Of a stretch of 64,000 bases of DNA, positions 24,938 to 33,547 are shown piece after piece. Within the stretch, counting starts at the first letter, position 1. Every line of letters starts with the position of its first letter. The stretch is from positions 1 to 64,000 of the forward strand of contig CAZCBJ010000001.1 of the NCBI GenBank assembly GCA_964496705.1, in the 5' to 3' direction. The notes beneath the pieces are model-generated. The model did no database searches and was not told the origin of the DNA. It saw nothing but the letters and a program-made list of their open reading frames with translations. Both the position numbers and the translations under genes were made by a program. This stretch comes from CAZCBJ01 sp964496705 (lineage in GTDB: Bacteria > Chloroflexota > Anaerolineae > Anaerolineales > Anaerolineaceae).

Positions 24938-25765
24938 ATGATTTCCATTTCTTCCATGGTCGGCTGCCCCGACCTGCAAACCCGCACCCTCGGCCCCTAC
25001 CAGGGCAGTCTGCCCACCGCCTTCGCCAGGCTGGCTGCGCTGGGTTATGACGGCGTCGAACTGATGCTCAAGGACCCGGCTCAACTGGATTCGCAAAGTA
25101 TTCGCGCCGATCTGAACCGCCACGGGCTGCGCCTGGCGGGGATTTGCACCGGGCATGTCTATGGCGAAGACCAGTTGGGATTGGTCACGCCAGACCTCAA
25201 AACCGACCCGGCCGCCTTCGCGCGCATGCAGCAGATCATCATTTTCGCCGCCGGGTTGTCGCCGCAGGGCTGCCTGGTCAATATCGGGCGCTCGCGCGGA
25301 CCCGCTGACCCGCACCGGCCGGAAGATTCTTTGCGGGCTTATGAGACCGCCTTTCGTGCGCTGGCCGAATTCGCCGCCGGGTACCAAGTGCGCTTGATCC
25401 TCGAACCGGTCACCCGCGCACAGGTCAATTTCATCCACTCCACCAGCGACGGACTGGAATTGGTGCGGCGGGTGAACCATCCCCATTTCGGATTGATGCT
25501 CGACACCTATCATGTCAACCTCGAAGATGAACATCTGCTGGATGCCTTCCGCGCTGCTGCCGGCGTCACCTGGCTGGTGCATTTTTCCGACGATAACCGC
25601 AACTGGCCAGGCAATTCCGGGATTGATTTTCCCGGGGTGATCCGAGTTTTAGACGAAACGGGATTTGCCGGGTTCGTTTCCACCGAGATCGCCCCCTGGC
25701 CGGACCCCGACACGGCGGCGCGTTCGTCCATTCTCTATCTGCGAAAATACATTCCCCGGAGATAA
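24938..25765 (+). CDS. Sugar phosphate isomerase/epimerase-like TIM-barrel protein
   Basis: A 275-residue complete AP-endonuclease-2 family TIM barrel. Candidate metal ligands lie in GYDGVELMLKD, RLILEPVTR, FGLMLDTYHVNLED, WLVHFSDDNR and GFVSTEIAPWPD. This family includes xylose-isomerase-like, hydroxypyruvate and ketose epimerases; the substrate is unknown. It lies intact between two gutted dehydrogenase genes, 11 nt after the E1 remnant and 1 nt before the E2 remnant, so it was part of the same operon and has been kept. Confidence 0.85.
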   Translation: MISISSMVGCPDLQTRTLGPYQGSLPTAFARLAALGYDGVELMLKDPAQLDSQSIRADLNRHGLRLAGICTGHVYGEDQLGLVTPDLKTDPAAFARMQQIIIFAAGLSPQGCLVNIGRSRGPADPHRPEDSLRAYETAFRALAEFAAGYQVRLILEPVTRAQVNFIHSTSDGLELVRRVNHPHFGLMLDTYHVNLEDEHLLDAFRAAAGVTWLVHFSDDNRNWPGNSGIDFPGVIRVLDETGFAGFVSTEIAPWPDPDTAARSSILYLRKYIPRR

Positions 25766-25766
25766 G

Positions 25767-26237
25767 ATGCCTGTCGAAGTCTTTCTCCCCATAATGCCTG
25801 ACCAAATGGAAGCCGGCGCAGACGGCATCCTGCACAGTATTCTTTATCCTGACGGATCGGTGGCGCATGTCGGTCAGACGATCGCGTATATCCTCAAGCC
25901 CGGCGAGAATCCTGCCTCGCTGCACGCCACTGCATCACCTGGGATGGACGCGCTTGTAAAGCAACCGATCCCCCTCTCATCCGACTCAGAAAACGTGAGT
26001 CCGTCCACCCCATCCACCGGCTCTGCGGCTCTGGAAACAGCGATCATTCCCGCTGCGACGGCAGCGCGGCGGCTGGCCAGGGAGCTGGGTGTGGACCTGC
26101 ACAGCGTGAAGGGCAGCGGCCCCAACGGACGGGGGGCCGAAGCAAACGCGCAAAGCTATGCGCAATCCATTGCCCATCCAACCCCTCCCCTGACTTGTGA
26201 AGATTCCTGGCTGGAGTTGTCACCGTGCGCGACCTGA
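25767..26237 (+). pseudogene. Remnant of dihydrolipoamide acyltransferase (E2)
   Basis: A 156-residue frame. Residues 1-17 (MPVEVFLPIMPDQMEAG) match the first strand of a lipoyl domain and the following ADGILHSILYPDGSVAHVGQ its second half, but the middle carrying the ETDKA lipoyl-lysine is missing. A recognisable E3/E1-binding domain follows (ATAARRLARELGVDLHSVKG). The whole catalytic acyltransferase domain is absent, and the C-terminus has no family character. Non-functional as E2; it could persist as a non-catalytic peptide. It belongs to the same decayed operon as the E1 remnant. Confidence 0.65.
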
Positions 26238-26431
26238 TGAGCAATGTCAGATTGCTGGTACAGTCCTATCCAGGGCTGGCAGAAATCGTCCTGCCCGACC
26301 ACCGCCGCATCCTGGCGGTCATCCGCGCTCTCCAACCAGCCGGAGCCGAACGGGCGATGCGCGAACACCTCGAACACGCCCGCCAGATCCGGGTAGAATC
26401 AATACCGCAACAAACTGACGAAAGGAGTTGA
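26201..26431 (+). pseudogene. Remnant of GntR-family regulator (FCD domain C-terminus)
   Basis: An open frame without its own good start, in which about 60 residues resemble the last helices of the FadR C-terminal (FCD) domain: LPDHRRILAVIRALQ... AERAMREHLEHARQI. The winged-helix DNA-binding domain is missing. It overlaps the end of the E2 remnant in another frame and ends 2 nt before the gluconolactonase gene. A GntR-like operator survives at 24531-24552. Confidence 0.6.
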
Positions 26432-26433
26432 GC

Positions 26434-27303
26434 ATGCTATTCGCGAGCAACATTCAATCGCCCGAGGGACCGGTGGCGTTGCCCGACGGCAGTCTGTTGT
26501 GCGTGGAGATGGCGCCCGAGCGCGGCTGTGTCTCTCAGATCAGCCCGGATGGACAGTCGGTGCGCGTGCTGGCGGTGACCGGCCGTCCCAACGGTCTGGC
26601 AGTCGACCGCCACGGGATCATCTGGGTGGCTGAATCCAAAACCCCCGCGCTGTTGCGCATGACCATGGACGGCAAAGTTGAAAGCTTCCTGACCGGATGC
26701 AGAGGCGTGCCTTTCATCTTCCCCAACGATTTGGCCTTTGGGCCGGATGGGCTGTTGTACTTGACTGACTCTGGGATTTACATCGAAAACCTGATGACCG
26801 ACGGCCACATCCGAAAGGATTACACCCGTCAGACCTACGACGGGCGTGTTTACCAGATCAACACCCGCAGCGGAGAAATCAACCAATTTGACTCCGGCAT
26901 CAAGTTCACCAACGGCATTGCTTTCGGCCCGGACGGTTATGTCTACGCCAACGAGACCATCGGCGGAGCTATGTACCGTTATGCAGTCCAGGGCAGTCGG
27001 ATGGGCCAGCGCGAATGGTTTGGCAATGTCAATGACCCCGCCGGTCCACCCGGATGGCGCGGACCGGATGGGATGAAGTTCGGCGCGGACGGCAAGCTGT
27101 ATTGCACGGTGTATATGCAAGGAGATGTCACCGTCCTCGACCGGGCTGGCAACGTTTGCAAGCGGATCAAGACCCGCGGGATCAAGCCCACAAATTTGAC
27201 CTTCGCATTGGGCGGGGAACAGAAAATTTTCGTCACCGAAGTCGAATACAACGCCGTCGAGGAGATCGCGGTGGACACCGAAGGGATGGTGCTTTATGGA
27301 TAA
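26434..27303 (+). CDS. SMP-30/gluconolactonase-family protein
   Basis: A 289-residue six-bladed beta-propeller lactonase of the SMP-30/LRE family. Visible features: an N-terminal metal-binding Glu (IQSPEGPVAL), FIFPNDLAFGPDGLLYLTDSG and KFTNGIAFGPDGYVYANET, containing the conserved Asn and Asp of the calcium/zinc site. The family opens sugar lactones to aldonic acids. ATG 26434 has AAAGGAG upstream (the TTG at 26428 is rejected). It overlaps the following dehydrogenase by 8 nt, suggesting the lactone made by that dehydrogenase is its substrate. Confidence 0.85.
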   Translation: MLFASNIQSPEGPVALPDGSLLCVEMAPERGCVSQISPDGQSVRVLAVTGRPNGLAVDRHGIIWVAESKTPALLRMTMDGKVESFLTGCRGVPFIFPNDLAFGPDGLLYLTDSGIYIENLMTDGHIRKDYTRQTYDGRVYQINTRSGEINQFDSGIKFTNGIAFGPDGYVYANETIGGAMYRYAVQGSRMGQREWFGNVNDPAGPPGWRGPDGMKFGADGKLYCTVYMQGDVTVLDRAGNVCKRIKTRGIKPTNLTFALGGEQKIFVTEVEYNAVEEIAVDTEGMVLYG

Positions 27304-28321
27304 GCTGCGTTTTGCCGTGTTTGGCACCGGTTTCTGGTCTCATTTTCAAATCCCGGGCTGGTTTGAGGTTGGCGGCGTGGAGCTGGTGGCGGCCTACAAC
27401 CGCACCCTGTCCAAAGCCGAAAAGGTGGCGGCCAAGTTCGGCATTCCGCGCGTTTACGGCGACCCGGAAGAGCTGCTGCGCAACGAGCAAATTGACTTCA
27501 TGGACATCATCACCGAGATCGACGCCCATGCGCCACTGGTCAACCTCGCAGCCAGGTATCGAAAGCCGGTCATCTGCCAAAAGCCGATGGCGCCCGATCT
27601 GGCCGCCGCCGAACAGATGGTGGCGGTCTGCCGGCAAGCTGGCGTCCCGCTATTTATTCACGAGAACTGGCGCTGGCAAGCGCCCATTCGCGCCTTGAAA
27701 AGCGTGCTGGATGAGGGTGTGATCGGTCAACCCTTCCGCGCACGCATCGACATGATTTCGGGCTTCCCGGTCTTCGCCAACCAGCCCTTCCTGCGCACAC
27801 TCAAACACTTCATCCTCACCGATCTGGGCAGCCATCTGCTGGACACGGCGCGCTTCCTCTTCGGCGAAGCGGACAGCCTTTACTGCCAGACCCGCCGGGT
27901 TCATCCAGACATCCAGGGAGAGGATGTCGCCACGCTGCTGCTGGAAATGGGCGGAAAAACCAGCGTGACTTGCAACATGGCTTATGCAGAAAATTACCTT
28001 GAACATGACTCGTTTCCGCAGACCTTCTTTTTCATTGAAGGCACGCGCGGCTCCATTGAGCTGGGCCCCAACTACTGGCTGCGGGTGACCATCCAGGACG
28101 GCACACTCGCGCGGCGGGTACCTCCGCCGCGCTATCCCTGGGCAGATCCTGCCTACGATGTGGTGCATGCCAGCATCGTGCCGTGAAATGCGAATATTCT
28201 CAAGGCGTTGCGCGGTGATTCCACAGCCGAGACCACAGGCGAAGACAACCTGAAGACCGTCCGGCTGGTCTTTGCCGCCTATGACTCGGCTTCCAATCAA
28301 GAGGTGATTCATTTCAAATGA
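27296..28321 (+). CDS. Gfo/Idh/MocA-family oxidoreductase with in-frame UGA near the C-terminus
   Basis: An NAD(P)-dependent sugar dehydrogenase: Rossmann start FAVFGTGFWSHF, catalytic-type motif VICQKPMAPD (family E-K-P variant), and the C-terminal domain. The frame meets TGA at 28184-28186 (after HASIVP), then continues with family sequence (NANILKALRGDSTAETTGEDNLKTV... LVFAAYDSA) to TGA 28319-28321, 341 residues in all. From memory homologs often have Cys at the TGA position. No convincing SECIS hairpin follows: only a 5-bp stem with a bulge. So this is either a nonsense mutation, an assembly error, or a recoding site. Confidence 0.7.
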
Positions 28322-28327
28322 GGAAAG

Positions 28328-29596
28328 ATGGAAAATTTTCAAAAAGCCAACCAATTGTTAGTCGAATTCAAAGCAGATCGTTATCTGCACGGGCAGGGCG
28401 TGCTGGTCGAAACGGGCAGGGTGGCCGCACAGCTTGGGCGCAGCGCCGTGCTGGTGCTGGATGACTTTCCCGGCGCGGAAAAGTTTACCGACCAGATCCG
28501 CGCTTCCCTGATGGAGGCTGGCGTGCGATTGCTGGCTGAGATTCCTGGTTCAGCGCCGAATGCCCCGCTGGAAGATCTGGAACGTATCCGCGCTGCATTA
28601 CGCCAGGCTGATCCCGAACTGGTGATCAGTTTTGGCGGGGGCAGCACCATTGACTGCGTCAAATCAGCCGAGATATTGCGCGTGCTGGGAGACGAGATCG
28701 GGCGGTTCTTCGGCACCGGATTGGTGACCCAGGCTCTGGCTGAGCAAGGCAAAGAACTGCATCCCCACCTGGCCATCCAGACCGCCGCCAGCTCCAGCGC
28801 CCACCTGACCAAATATTCCAACATCACCGATTTGGTCACCGGGCAAAAGAAGCTGCTGGTGGATGAAGCCATTGTCCCGGTGCGCGCCCTCTTTGATTAC
28901 TCGGTCACTGCCGGTGCGCCTCCCTCGCTGACCATCGACGGCGGTTTGGACGGCATCTCGCACGCGCTGGAGGTGTGGTACAGCGCGGTGGGCAAATCCA
29001 ATACCACGCAGATTGAAGCCGCAGCGCTCGAAGCGATCCGGCTGGTGGTCAATTACCTGCCGCAGGTGATGGACGACCCGCACCATCTCACCGGGCGCGA
29101 AGCGCTCGGGCTGGCCACCGACCTGGGCGGATACTGCATCATGCTCGGCGGCACCAACGGCGCCCATCTGACCAGCTTCTCGCTGGTGGACATCCTCAGC
29201 CACGGGCGCGCATGCGGCCTGATGAATCCCTATTACACCGTCTTCTTCTCCCCGGCCATCCAGGAACCGCTGCGCAAGATTGCCGGGTTGTACCAGGCAG
29301 CCGGATACCTGCCCGGGGATTCCAGCCGCTTGCAGGGCCGCGAGCTGGCCGAAGCGGTGGCGCGCGCCATGTTTGCCTTCGCCCGCCGGGTGGGCATGCC
29401 CACCACGCTATCCGAGGTGCCGGGCTTCAGCTCGCAGCACATCGCTCGCGCCCTCACCGCCGCCAAGAACCCGCAGTTGAAAATGAAGTTGGAGAACATG
29501 CCCGTTCCACTGCGCGCAGAGCAGGTGGATGACTATATGGGCCCGATCTTGCAGGCTGCGGTGGACGGCGATATTTCCCGCATTCGCAACCTGTAA
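28328..29596 (+). CDS. Iron-type alcohol dehydrogenase family protein
   Basis: A 422-residue type-III (iron-containing) dehydrogenase. NAD-binding FGGGSTIDCVKSAE; putative metal ligands Asp and His in DGGLDGISHALE and two His in NGAHLTSFSLVDILSHGRACG. It reduces aldehydes or oxidises polyols; related members act on sugar-derived aldehydes. It lies 6 nt after the Gfo/Idh stop, in the same operon. Confidence 0.85.
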   Translation: MENFQKANQLLVEFKADRYLHGQGVLVETGRVAAQLGRSAVLVLDDFPGAEKFTDQIRASLMEAGVRLLAEIPGSAPNAPLEDLERIRAALRQADPELVISFGGGSTIDCVKSAEILRVLGDEIGRFFGTGLVTQALAEQGKELHPHLAIQTAASSSAHLTKYSNITDLVTGQKKLLVDEAIVPVRALFDYSVTAGAPPSLTIDGGLDGISHALEVWYSAVGKSNTTQIEAAALEAIRLVVNYLPQVMDDPHHLTGREALGLATDLGGYCIMLGGTNGAHLTSFSLVDILSHGRACGLMNPYYTVFFSPAIQEPLRKIAGLYQAAGYLPGDSSRLQGRELAEAVARAMFAFARRVGMPTTLSEVPGFSSQHIARALTAAKNPQLKMKLENMPVPLRAEQVDDYMGPILQAAVDGDISRIRNL

Positions 29597-29619
29597 ACAT
29601 ACACCCGAGGAATTTTCCC

Positions 29620-30507
29620 ATGCACCATCATTCTGAACAACTGATCCGCGACATCTCACTCAAAGCGCAACAAGCCCGCATCGAGGTGCTCAAGATGGTC
29701 TACGTCAACCAGACCGGGCACCTGGGCGGCGCTTTTTCGTGCGCCGAGATCGTCGCCGCGTTGTATTTTCACCATCTGCGCATTGATCCCGCCAACCCGG
29801 GCTGGCCGGAGCGCGACCGTTTTCTGTTCTCCAAAGGCCATGCCTGCGCCATGCTCTACGCGGTGATGGCGCTGCGCGGATTTTTCCCGCTGGAAGAACT
29901 GCCCACCTTCCGCCGGCTGGACAGTCGCCTGCAGGGACATCCAGAACCGGCCAAACTCCCCGGCGTGGAGGTACCCGCCGGACCGCTGGGTCACGGCGTG
30001 GCGGTGGGCGCGGGCATGGCGCTGGGTCTGAGGCTGGCAGGCAAGCCCTCATCAGCCAGCGCGCCCTCTTCGCGCGCCTCGCGGGCCAATGTCTATACCC
30101 TGCTCGGCGACGGCGAGATCAACGCCGGGGTCATCTGGGAGGGCGCCATGACTGCCGCCAGATACCGCCTGGGCAACCTGACCGCCATCCTGGACTACAA
30201 CGGCATCCAGCAGACCGGCGCCTCGGCGGATGTGATGCCCATGGAACCCATCACTGACAAGTGGCGCGCTTTTGGCTGGCACGTTCAGGAAATTCACGGG
30301 CACAACGTGGGCGAAATCCTCAACGCGCTCGACCGCGCCGATGAGGTGCACGCCCAGCCCAAGATGATCATCGCCCGCACCACCAAGGGCAAAGGGGTCA
30401 GCTTTATGGAATATGATCACCGCTGGCACGGCATGCCTCCCGATCATTCACAGTACGAGCAGGCGATGGCGGAGCTGCAGGAAGGATTGCGAACATGGCA
30501 GAGCTAG
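29620..30507 (+). CDS. Transketolase, N-terminal subunit
   Basis: A 295-residue thiamine-diphosphate-binding half. QTGHLGGAFSCAEI and SKGHACAMLYA are family motifs; the TPP/Mg motif is LLGDGEINAGVIWEGAM... ILDYNGIQ. It pairs with the next gene, which carries the pyrimidine-binding half. A low-complexity Ser/Ala/Arg stretch (about residues 142-155) just before GDGE looks like a small insertion. Confidence 0.92.
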   Translation: MHHHSEQLIRDISLKAQQARIEVLKMVYVNQTGHLGGAFSCAEIVAALYFHHLRIDPANPGWPERDRFLFSKGHACAMLYAVMALRGFFPLEELPTFRRLDSRLQGHPEPAKLPGVEVPAGPLGHGVAVGAGMALGLRLAGKPSSASAPSSRASRANVYTLLGDGEINAGVIWEGAMTAARYRLGNLTAILDYNGIQQTGASADVMPMEPITDKWRAFGWHVQEIHGHNVGEILNALDRADEVHAQPKMIIARTTKGKGVSFMEYDHRWHGMPPDHSQYEQAMAELQEGLRTWQS

Positions 30508-31436
30508 TCTTAATGCGCAAAGCCTACGGCGAAGCCCTGGTCAGACTGGGCGCCAGCCATCCAAACGTAGTCGTGCTGAGCGCGGATGTCTCCAATTCGG
30601 ACTTTTCATTCATGTTCCAGGAAGCCTACCCGGAACGTTTTTACAATACGGGCATCGCCGAGCAATCGTTGGTGGATGTGGCCGCTGGACTGGCGCACAC
30701 CGGATTGGTGCCTTTCGCCAACACCTTCGCCTTCCTGTTCGCCACCCGCGCGCTGGAGATGATCCGCACCCATCTATGCTTTGGCGGGGCCAACGTCAAG
30801 CTCATGGCCACCTATGCCGGGCTTTCCGATTCCTTCGACGGCCCCAGCCATAACGCCATCTCGGATATCGCCATCCTGCGCAGCCTGCCCAACATGACTG
30901 TGGTCATCCCCGCCGACTCCACCGCTGTTGCCAGAATGCTTCCCCAGGTGGCGGATTGGGACGGGCCGGTCTATTTCCGCGTCAACCGCAACGAGGTGCC
31001 GACGATCTTCGATGAGACCTATCAGCCGCAGATTGGCCGGGCCCATCTGGTTCGCCCGGGCAGCGACCTGACCCTGATCGGGTGCGGTCTGATGGTTAGC
31101 CGCTGTCTGGAGGCTGCCGAAAAGTTGGCCGAAGAGGGCACCTCGGCGCGCGTCCTTGAAATCCACACGGTAAAGCCGCTGGACGAGACCGCCATCTTGC
31201 AGGCAGCCGCCGAAACCGGCGCGCTGGTCACCGCCGAAGAACACAACATCCTCGGCGGCCTGGGCGGCGCGGTGGCTGAGGTGGTCACCGCCTCCCAACC
31301 GGTGCCGGTGGTGCGTGTCGGCGTCAACGATCAGTTTGCCGAGTGCGGGCCGTATGCGGATGTGCTCAACCGCTACGGATGTTCCAGCTCACATGTTCTG
31401 GCAGCCGCGCGGCGCGCGCTCGAGATAAAGCGCTGA
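30495..31436 (+). CDS. Transketolase, C-terminal subunit
   Basis: A 313-residue Pyr and C-terminal half. The catalytic Glu is in NTGIAEQSLVDVAAGLA; a substrate-binding His is in SFDGPSHNAISD. It overlaps the N-terminal subunit gene by 13 nt, so the two are translationally coupled. Together they form a split transketolase as in many archaea and clostridia. Confidence 0.92.
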   Translation: MAELVLMRKAYGEALVRLGASHPNVVVLSADVSNSDFSFMFQEAYPERFYNTGIAEQSLVDVAAGLAHTGLVPFANTFAFLFATRALEMIRTHLCFGGANVKLMATYAGLSDSFDGPSHNAISDIAILRSLPNMTVVIPADSTAVARMLPQVADWDGPVYFRVNRNEVPTIFDETYQPQIGRAHLVRPGSDLTLIGCGLMVSRCLEAAEKLAEEGTSARVLEIHTVKPLDETAILQAAAETGALVTAEEHNILGGLGGAVAEVVTASQPVPVVRVGVNDQFAECGPYADVLNRYGCSSSHVLAAARRALEIKR

Positions 31437-31439
31437 GCC

Positions 31440-32099
31440 ATGCCGCGTCTGGTTTTCATTCACACCGTCGCGCCGCTGATTGCGCTCTTTGACCGGCTGG
31501 CGGTGGAAATGCTCCCCGGCGTGTGCTGCAAGCACATTCTCGATGAACCCCTGCTTGAAGCCATCCGCCAGCGCGGCGAATTAAGCCCAGCCGACAGCCA
31601 GCGCCTGGGAGAACATATTCGGCAGGCTGCGCTGATCCGAGCGGATGCGGTGTTGGTCACCTGCTCCACCGCCTCGCCATTGGTGGACGACCTGCGTCCT
31701 CACTTTTCTGTACCGCTGATCAAGATCGATGAGGAGATGATCCGCGTGGTGGTGAAAGGCGGCGGGCGGGTGGGCATCCTGGTGACCAATCCCACCACCC
31801 TGCAGCCCACCCAACACATGCTGGAAAAGGAAGCCCAACGCGGCAACCGCGCGATGCAGTTCGAAATGCTGTTGGTCGAAGGCGCGTTTGCGGCACTGAT
31901 CAGCGGCGACACCGAAACGCACGACCGCCTGGTGCGCCAGGCCATCCTGGATTTCAGTCCGCGCGTCGATCGTCTGGTGCTGGCTCAAGCCAGCATGGCG
32001 CGCGTGTTAGAAAGGCTGCCGGAAGCAGAGCGCCCGGTTCCAGTCATCTCCAGTCCGCACCTGGCGATGAGGTTGATCCAGTCCATACTGCACATGTAA
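31440..32099 (+). CDS. Aspartate/glutamate racemase-family protein
   Basis: A 219-residue Asp/Glu/hydantoin racemase-fold protein. The first active-site Cys is in AVLVTCSTASPLVDDL. The second canonical Cys position (around LVLAQASMARVL) appears to be Gln/Ala, so racemase chemistry is doubtful. It begins 3 nt after the transketolase stop, in the sugar operon. Possibly a decarboxylase- or isomerase-like relative. Confidence 0.75.
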   Translation: MPRLVFIHTVAPLIALFDRLAVEMLPGVCCKHILDEPLLEAIRQRGELSPADSQRLGEHIRQAALIRADAVLVTCSTASPLVDDLRPHFSVPLIKIDEEMIRVVVKGGGRVGILVTNPTTLQPTQHMLEKEAQRGNRAMQFEMLLVEGAFAALISGDTETHDRLVRQAILDFSPRVDRLVLAQASMARVLERLPEAERPVPVISSPHLAMRLIQSILHM

Positions 32100-32116
32100 A
32101 TCAGTGGCAGGGTTCA

Positions 32117-32155
32117 TGTTCGAAGGGATACCGAACACGCTCATTTTGTTTCATC
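32117..32155 (+). terminator. Probable terminator of the 26434-32099 operon
   Basis: TGTTCG (32117-32122) pairs with CGAACA (32132-32137), 9-nt loop, then a T-rich stretch (TCATTTTGTTTC). The T tract is imperfect, so confidence is limited. Confidence 0.45.
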
Positions 32156-32187
32156 CGTTGAGCATAAAGCGCTGATTTTTTCTCACC

Positions 32188-32216
32188 TTTCAAAACCTTC
32201 AGACTGGCGATATACT
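32188..32216 (+). promoter_or_regulatory. Promoter upstream of the second Gfo/Idh gene
   Basis: A weak TTTCAA (32188-32193), 17-nt spacer and TATACT (32211-32216), about 65 nt before the ATG at 32282. Confidence 0.5.
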
Positions 32217-32223
32217 TGGATGG

Positions 32224-32244
32224 TTACTGCCGGTCTGGCGGTAA
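32224..32244 (+). promoter_or_regulatory. Operator-like inverted repeat
   Basis: TTACTGCC (32224-32231), 5-nt spacer, GGCGGTAA (32237-32244): 7 of 8 positions are symmetric. It lies 8 nt after the -10 box, where a repressor would block transcription. Confidence 0.45.
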
Positions 32245-32281
32245 GTGGTTCATCCATCCCATTCTTCCAGGAGAGTAAGAC

Positions 32282-33538
32282 ATGGTAAAGCAACCGGTAA
32301 CAGCCGCCATCATCGGCGCTGGCGGACGCGGCATGGGATATGCCCAATTCGCCCTGGAACATCCTGACCGCCTCAAGATCGTCGCCGTGGCCGAACCGCG
32401 CGATTACAACCGCCAGTTCATGGCAGCCACCTATCAAATCCCTGCCGAAAATGTGGTTACGGACTGGCAGGAGCTGGCCGCCCGCCCCAGGTTCGCTGAC
32501 GCGGTGATCATTTGCACCCAGGACCGCATGCATGCCGACCCGGCCGTCGCCTTCTCCGACCTCGGCTATGCCATTCTGCTGGAAAAACCCATGGCGCCCA
32601 GCGAAACCGAATGCGGCCGAATTGTGGACGCGGTCAAGAGGAATCATAATATTTTTGCTGTTTGTCATGTCATGCGTTACACCCATTACACCCAGACCCT
32701 TAAAAAGGTGCTGGACTCGGGCGCGATTGGCGAGATTGTCAGTGTCCAGCATCTTGAACCGGTCGGCTACTGGCACCAGGCGCACTCCTTTGTGCGCGGC
32801 AACTGGCGCAATTCACAGGAATCCTCCTTCATGCTGCTCTCCAAATCCTGCCACGATTTGGATTGGCTGCGCTACATCATCGGCTCTTCCTGCATCGCGG
32901 TATCCTCTTTTGGGACGCTTAAGCACTTCCGCAAATCCGAGAAACCCGCCGCAGCCGGCGACGCCAAACGCTGTCTGCACTGCGCCTTCGAGCCGCAATG
33001 TCCTTATTCAGCCAAAAAGATCTACCTCGGACGCGTCGCTCGCGGTGAATTGTGGTGGCCGGTGGATGTGTTGGCTCCTGAACCAACCCTGGAGTCGGTG
33101 ACCGCCGCCCTGGAAAGCGGCCCTTACGGGCGCTGCGTGTATGAATGTGACAACGACGTGGTCGATCACCAGGTGGTCAACTTCCTCTTCGAGCGCGAGC
33201 GCACCGCCGTTTTCACCATGACCGCCTTCACCCAACAGCACGACCGCAAGACGCGCATCTTCGGCACCCACGGCGAGCTGTACGGCGACGGAGACCTCAT
33301 CGAAGTGCATGATTTCCTCAGCGATGAATGGCGCGCGGTGGATATGACCCCGCCCGAGAATACTGCGCTGGGCGGGCACGGCGGCGGCGATTACGGGCTG
33401 ATGGATGCTTTTGTATCCGCTGTCGCCAGCGGCGACTCATCCCACATCCTCTCCGGCGCGAATGAATCGCTGGAGACGCACCGCATGGTGTTCGCTGCCG
33501 AGCGCGCCCGCCTGGAAAACAAAATCTTCTTTTTATAA
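32282..33538 (+). CDS. Gfo/Idh/MocA-family oxidoreductase
   Basis: A 418-residue dehydrogenase: Rossmann motif IIGAGGRGMGY, catalytic E-K-P in ILLEKPMAPSE, and a Cys-rich segment C-x2-C...C (AKRCLHCAFEPQCPYS, about residues 225-240) seen in some Gfo/Idh enzymes of uronate and inositol-like catabolism. The substrate is unknown. Ribosome-binding site AGGAGAG. Its stop codon lies inside the -10 box of the next gene. Confidence 0.88.
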   Translation: MVKQPVTAAIIGAGGRGMGYAQFALEHPDRLKIVAVAEPRDYNRQFMAATYQIPAENVVTDWQELAARPRFADAVIICTQDRMHADPAVAFSDLGYAILLEKPMAPSETECGRIVDAVKRNHNIFAVCHVMRYTHYTQTLKKVLDSGAIGEIVSVQHLEPVGYWHQAHSFVRGNWRNSQESSFMLLSKSCHDLDWLRYIIGSSCIAVSSFGTLKHFRKSEKPAAAGDAKRCLHCAFEPQCPYSAKKIYLGRVARGELWWPVDVLAPEPTLESVTAALESGPYGRCVYECDNDVVDHQVVNFLFERERTAVFTMTAFTQQHDRKTRIFGTHGELYGDGDLIEVHDFLSDEWRAVDMTPPENTALGGHGGGDYGLMDAFVSAVASGDSSHILSGANESLETHRMVFAAERARLENKIFFL

Positions 33539-33539
33539 T
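33534..33539 (+). promoter_or_regulatory. TATAAT overlapping the stop codon of the previous gene
   Basis: A perfect TATAAT containing the TAA stop of the Gfo/Idh gene, 8 nt before the ATG at 33548. No Shine-Dalgarno intervenes, so the kinase gene could have its own near-leaderless transcript. Confidence 0.45.
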
Positions 33540-33547
33540 TCTCGGTT

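Noticed and set aside
28187..28214. SECIS element after the UGA in the Gfo/Idh gene
   Set aside because: The best pairing is 5 bp with a bulged G and a 13-nt loop, which does not stand out from chance.
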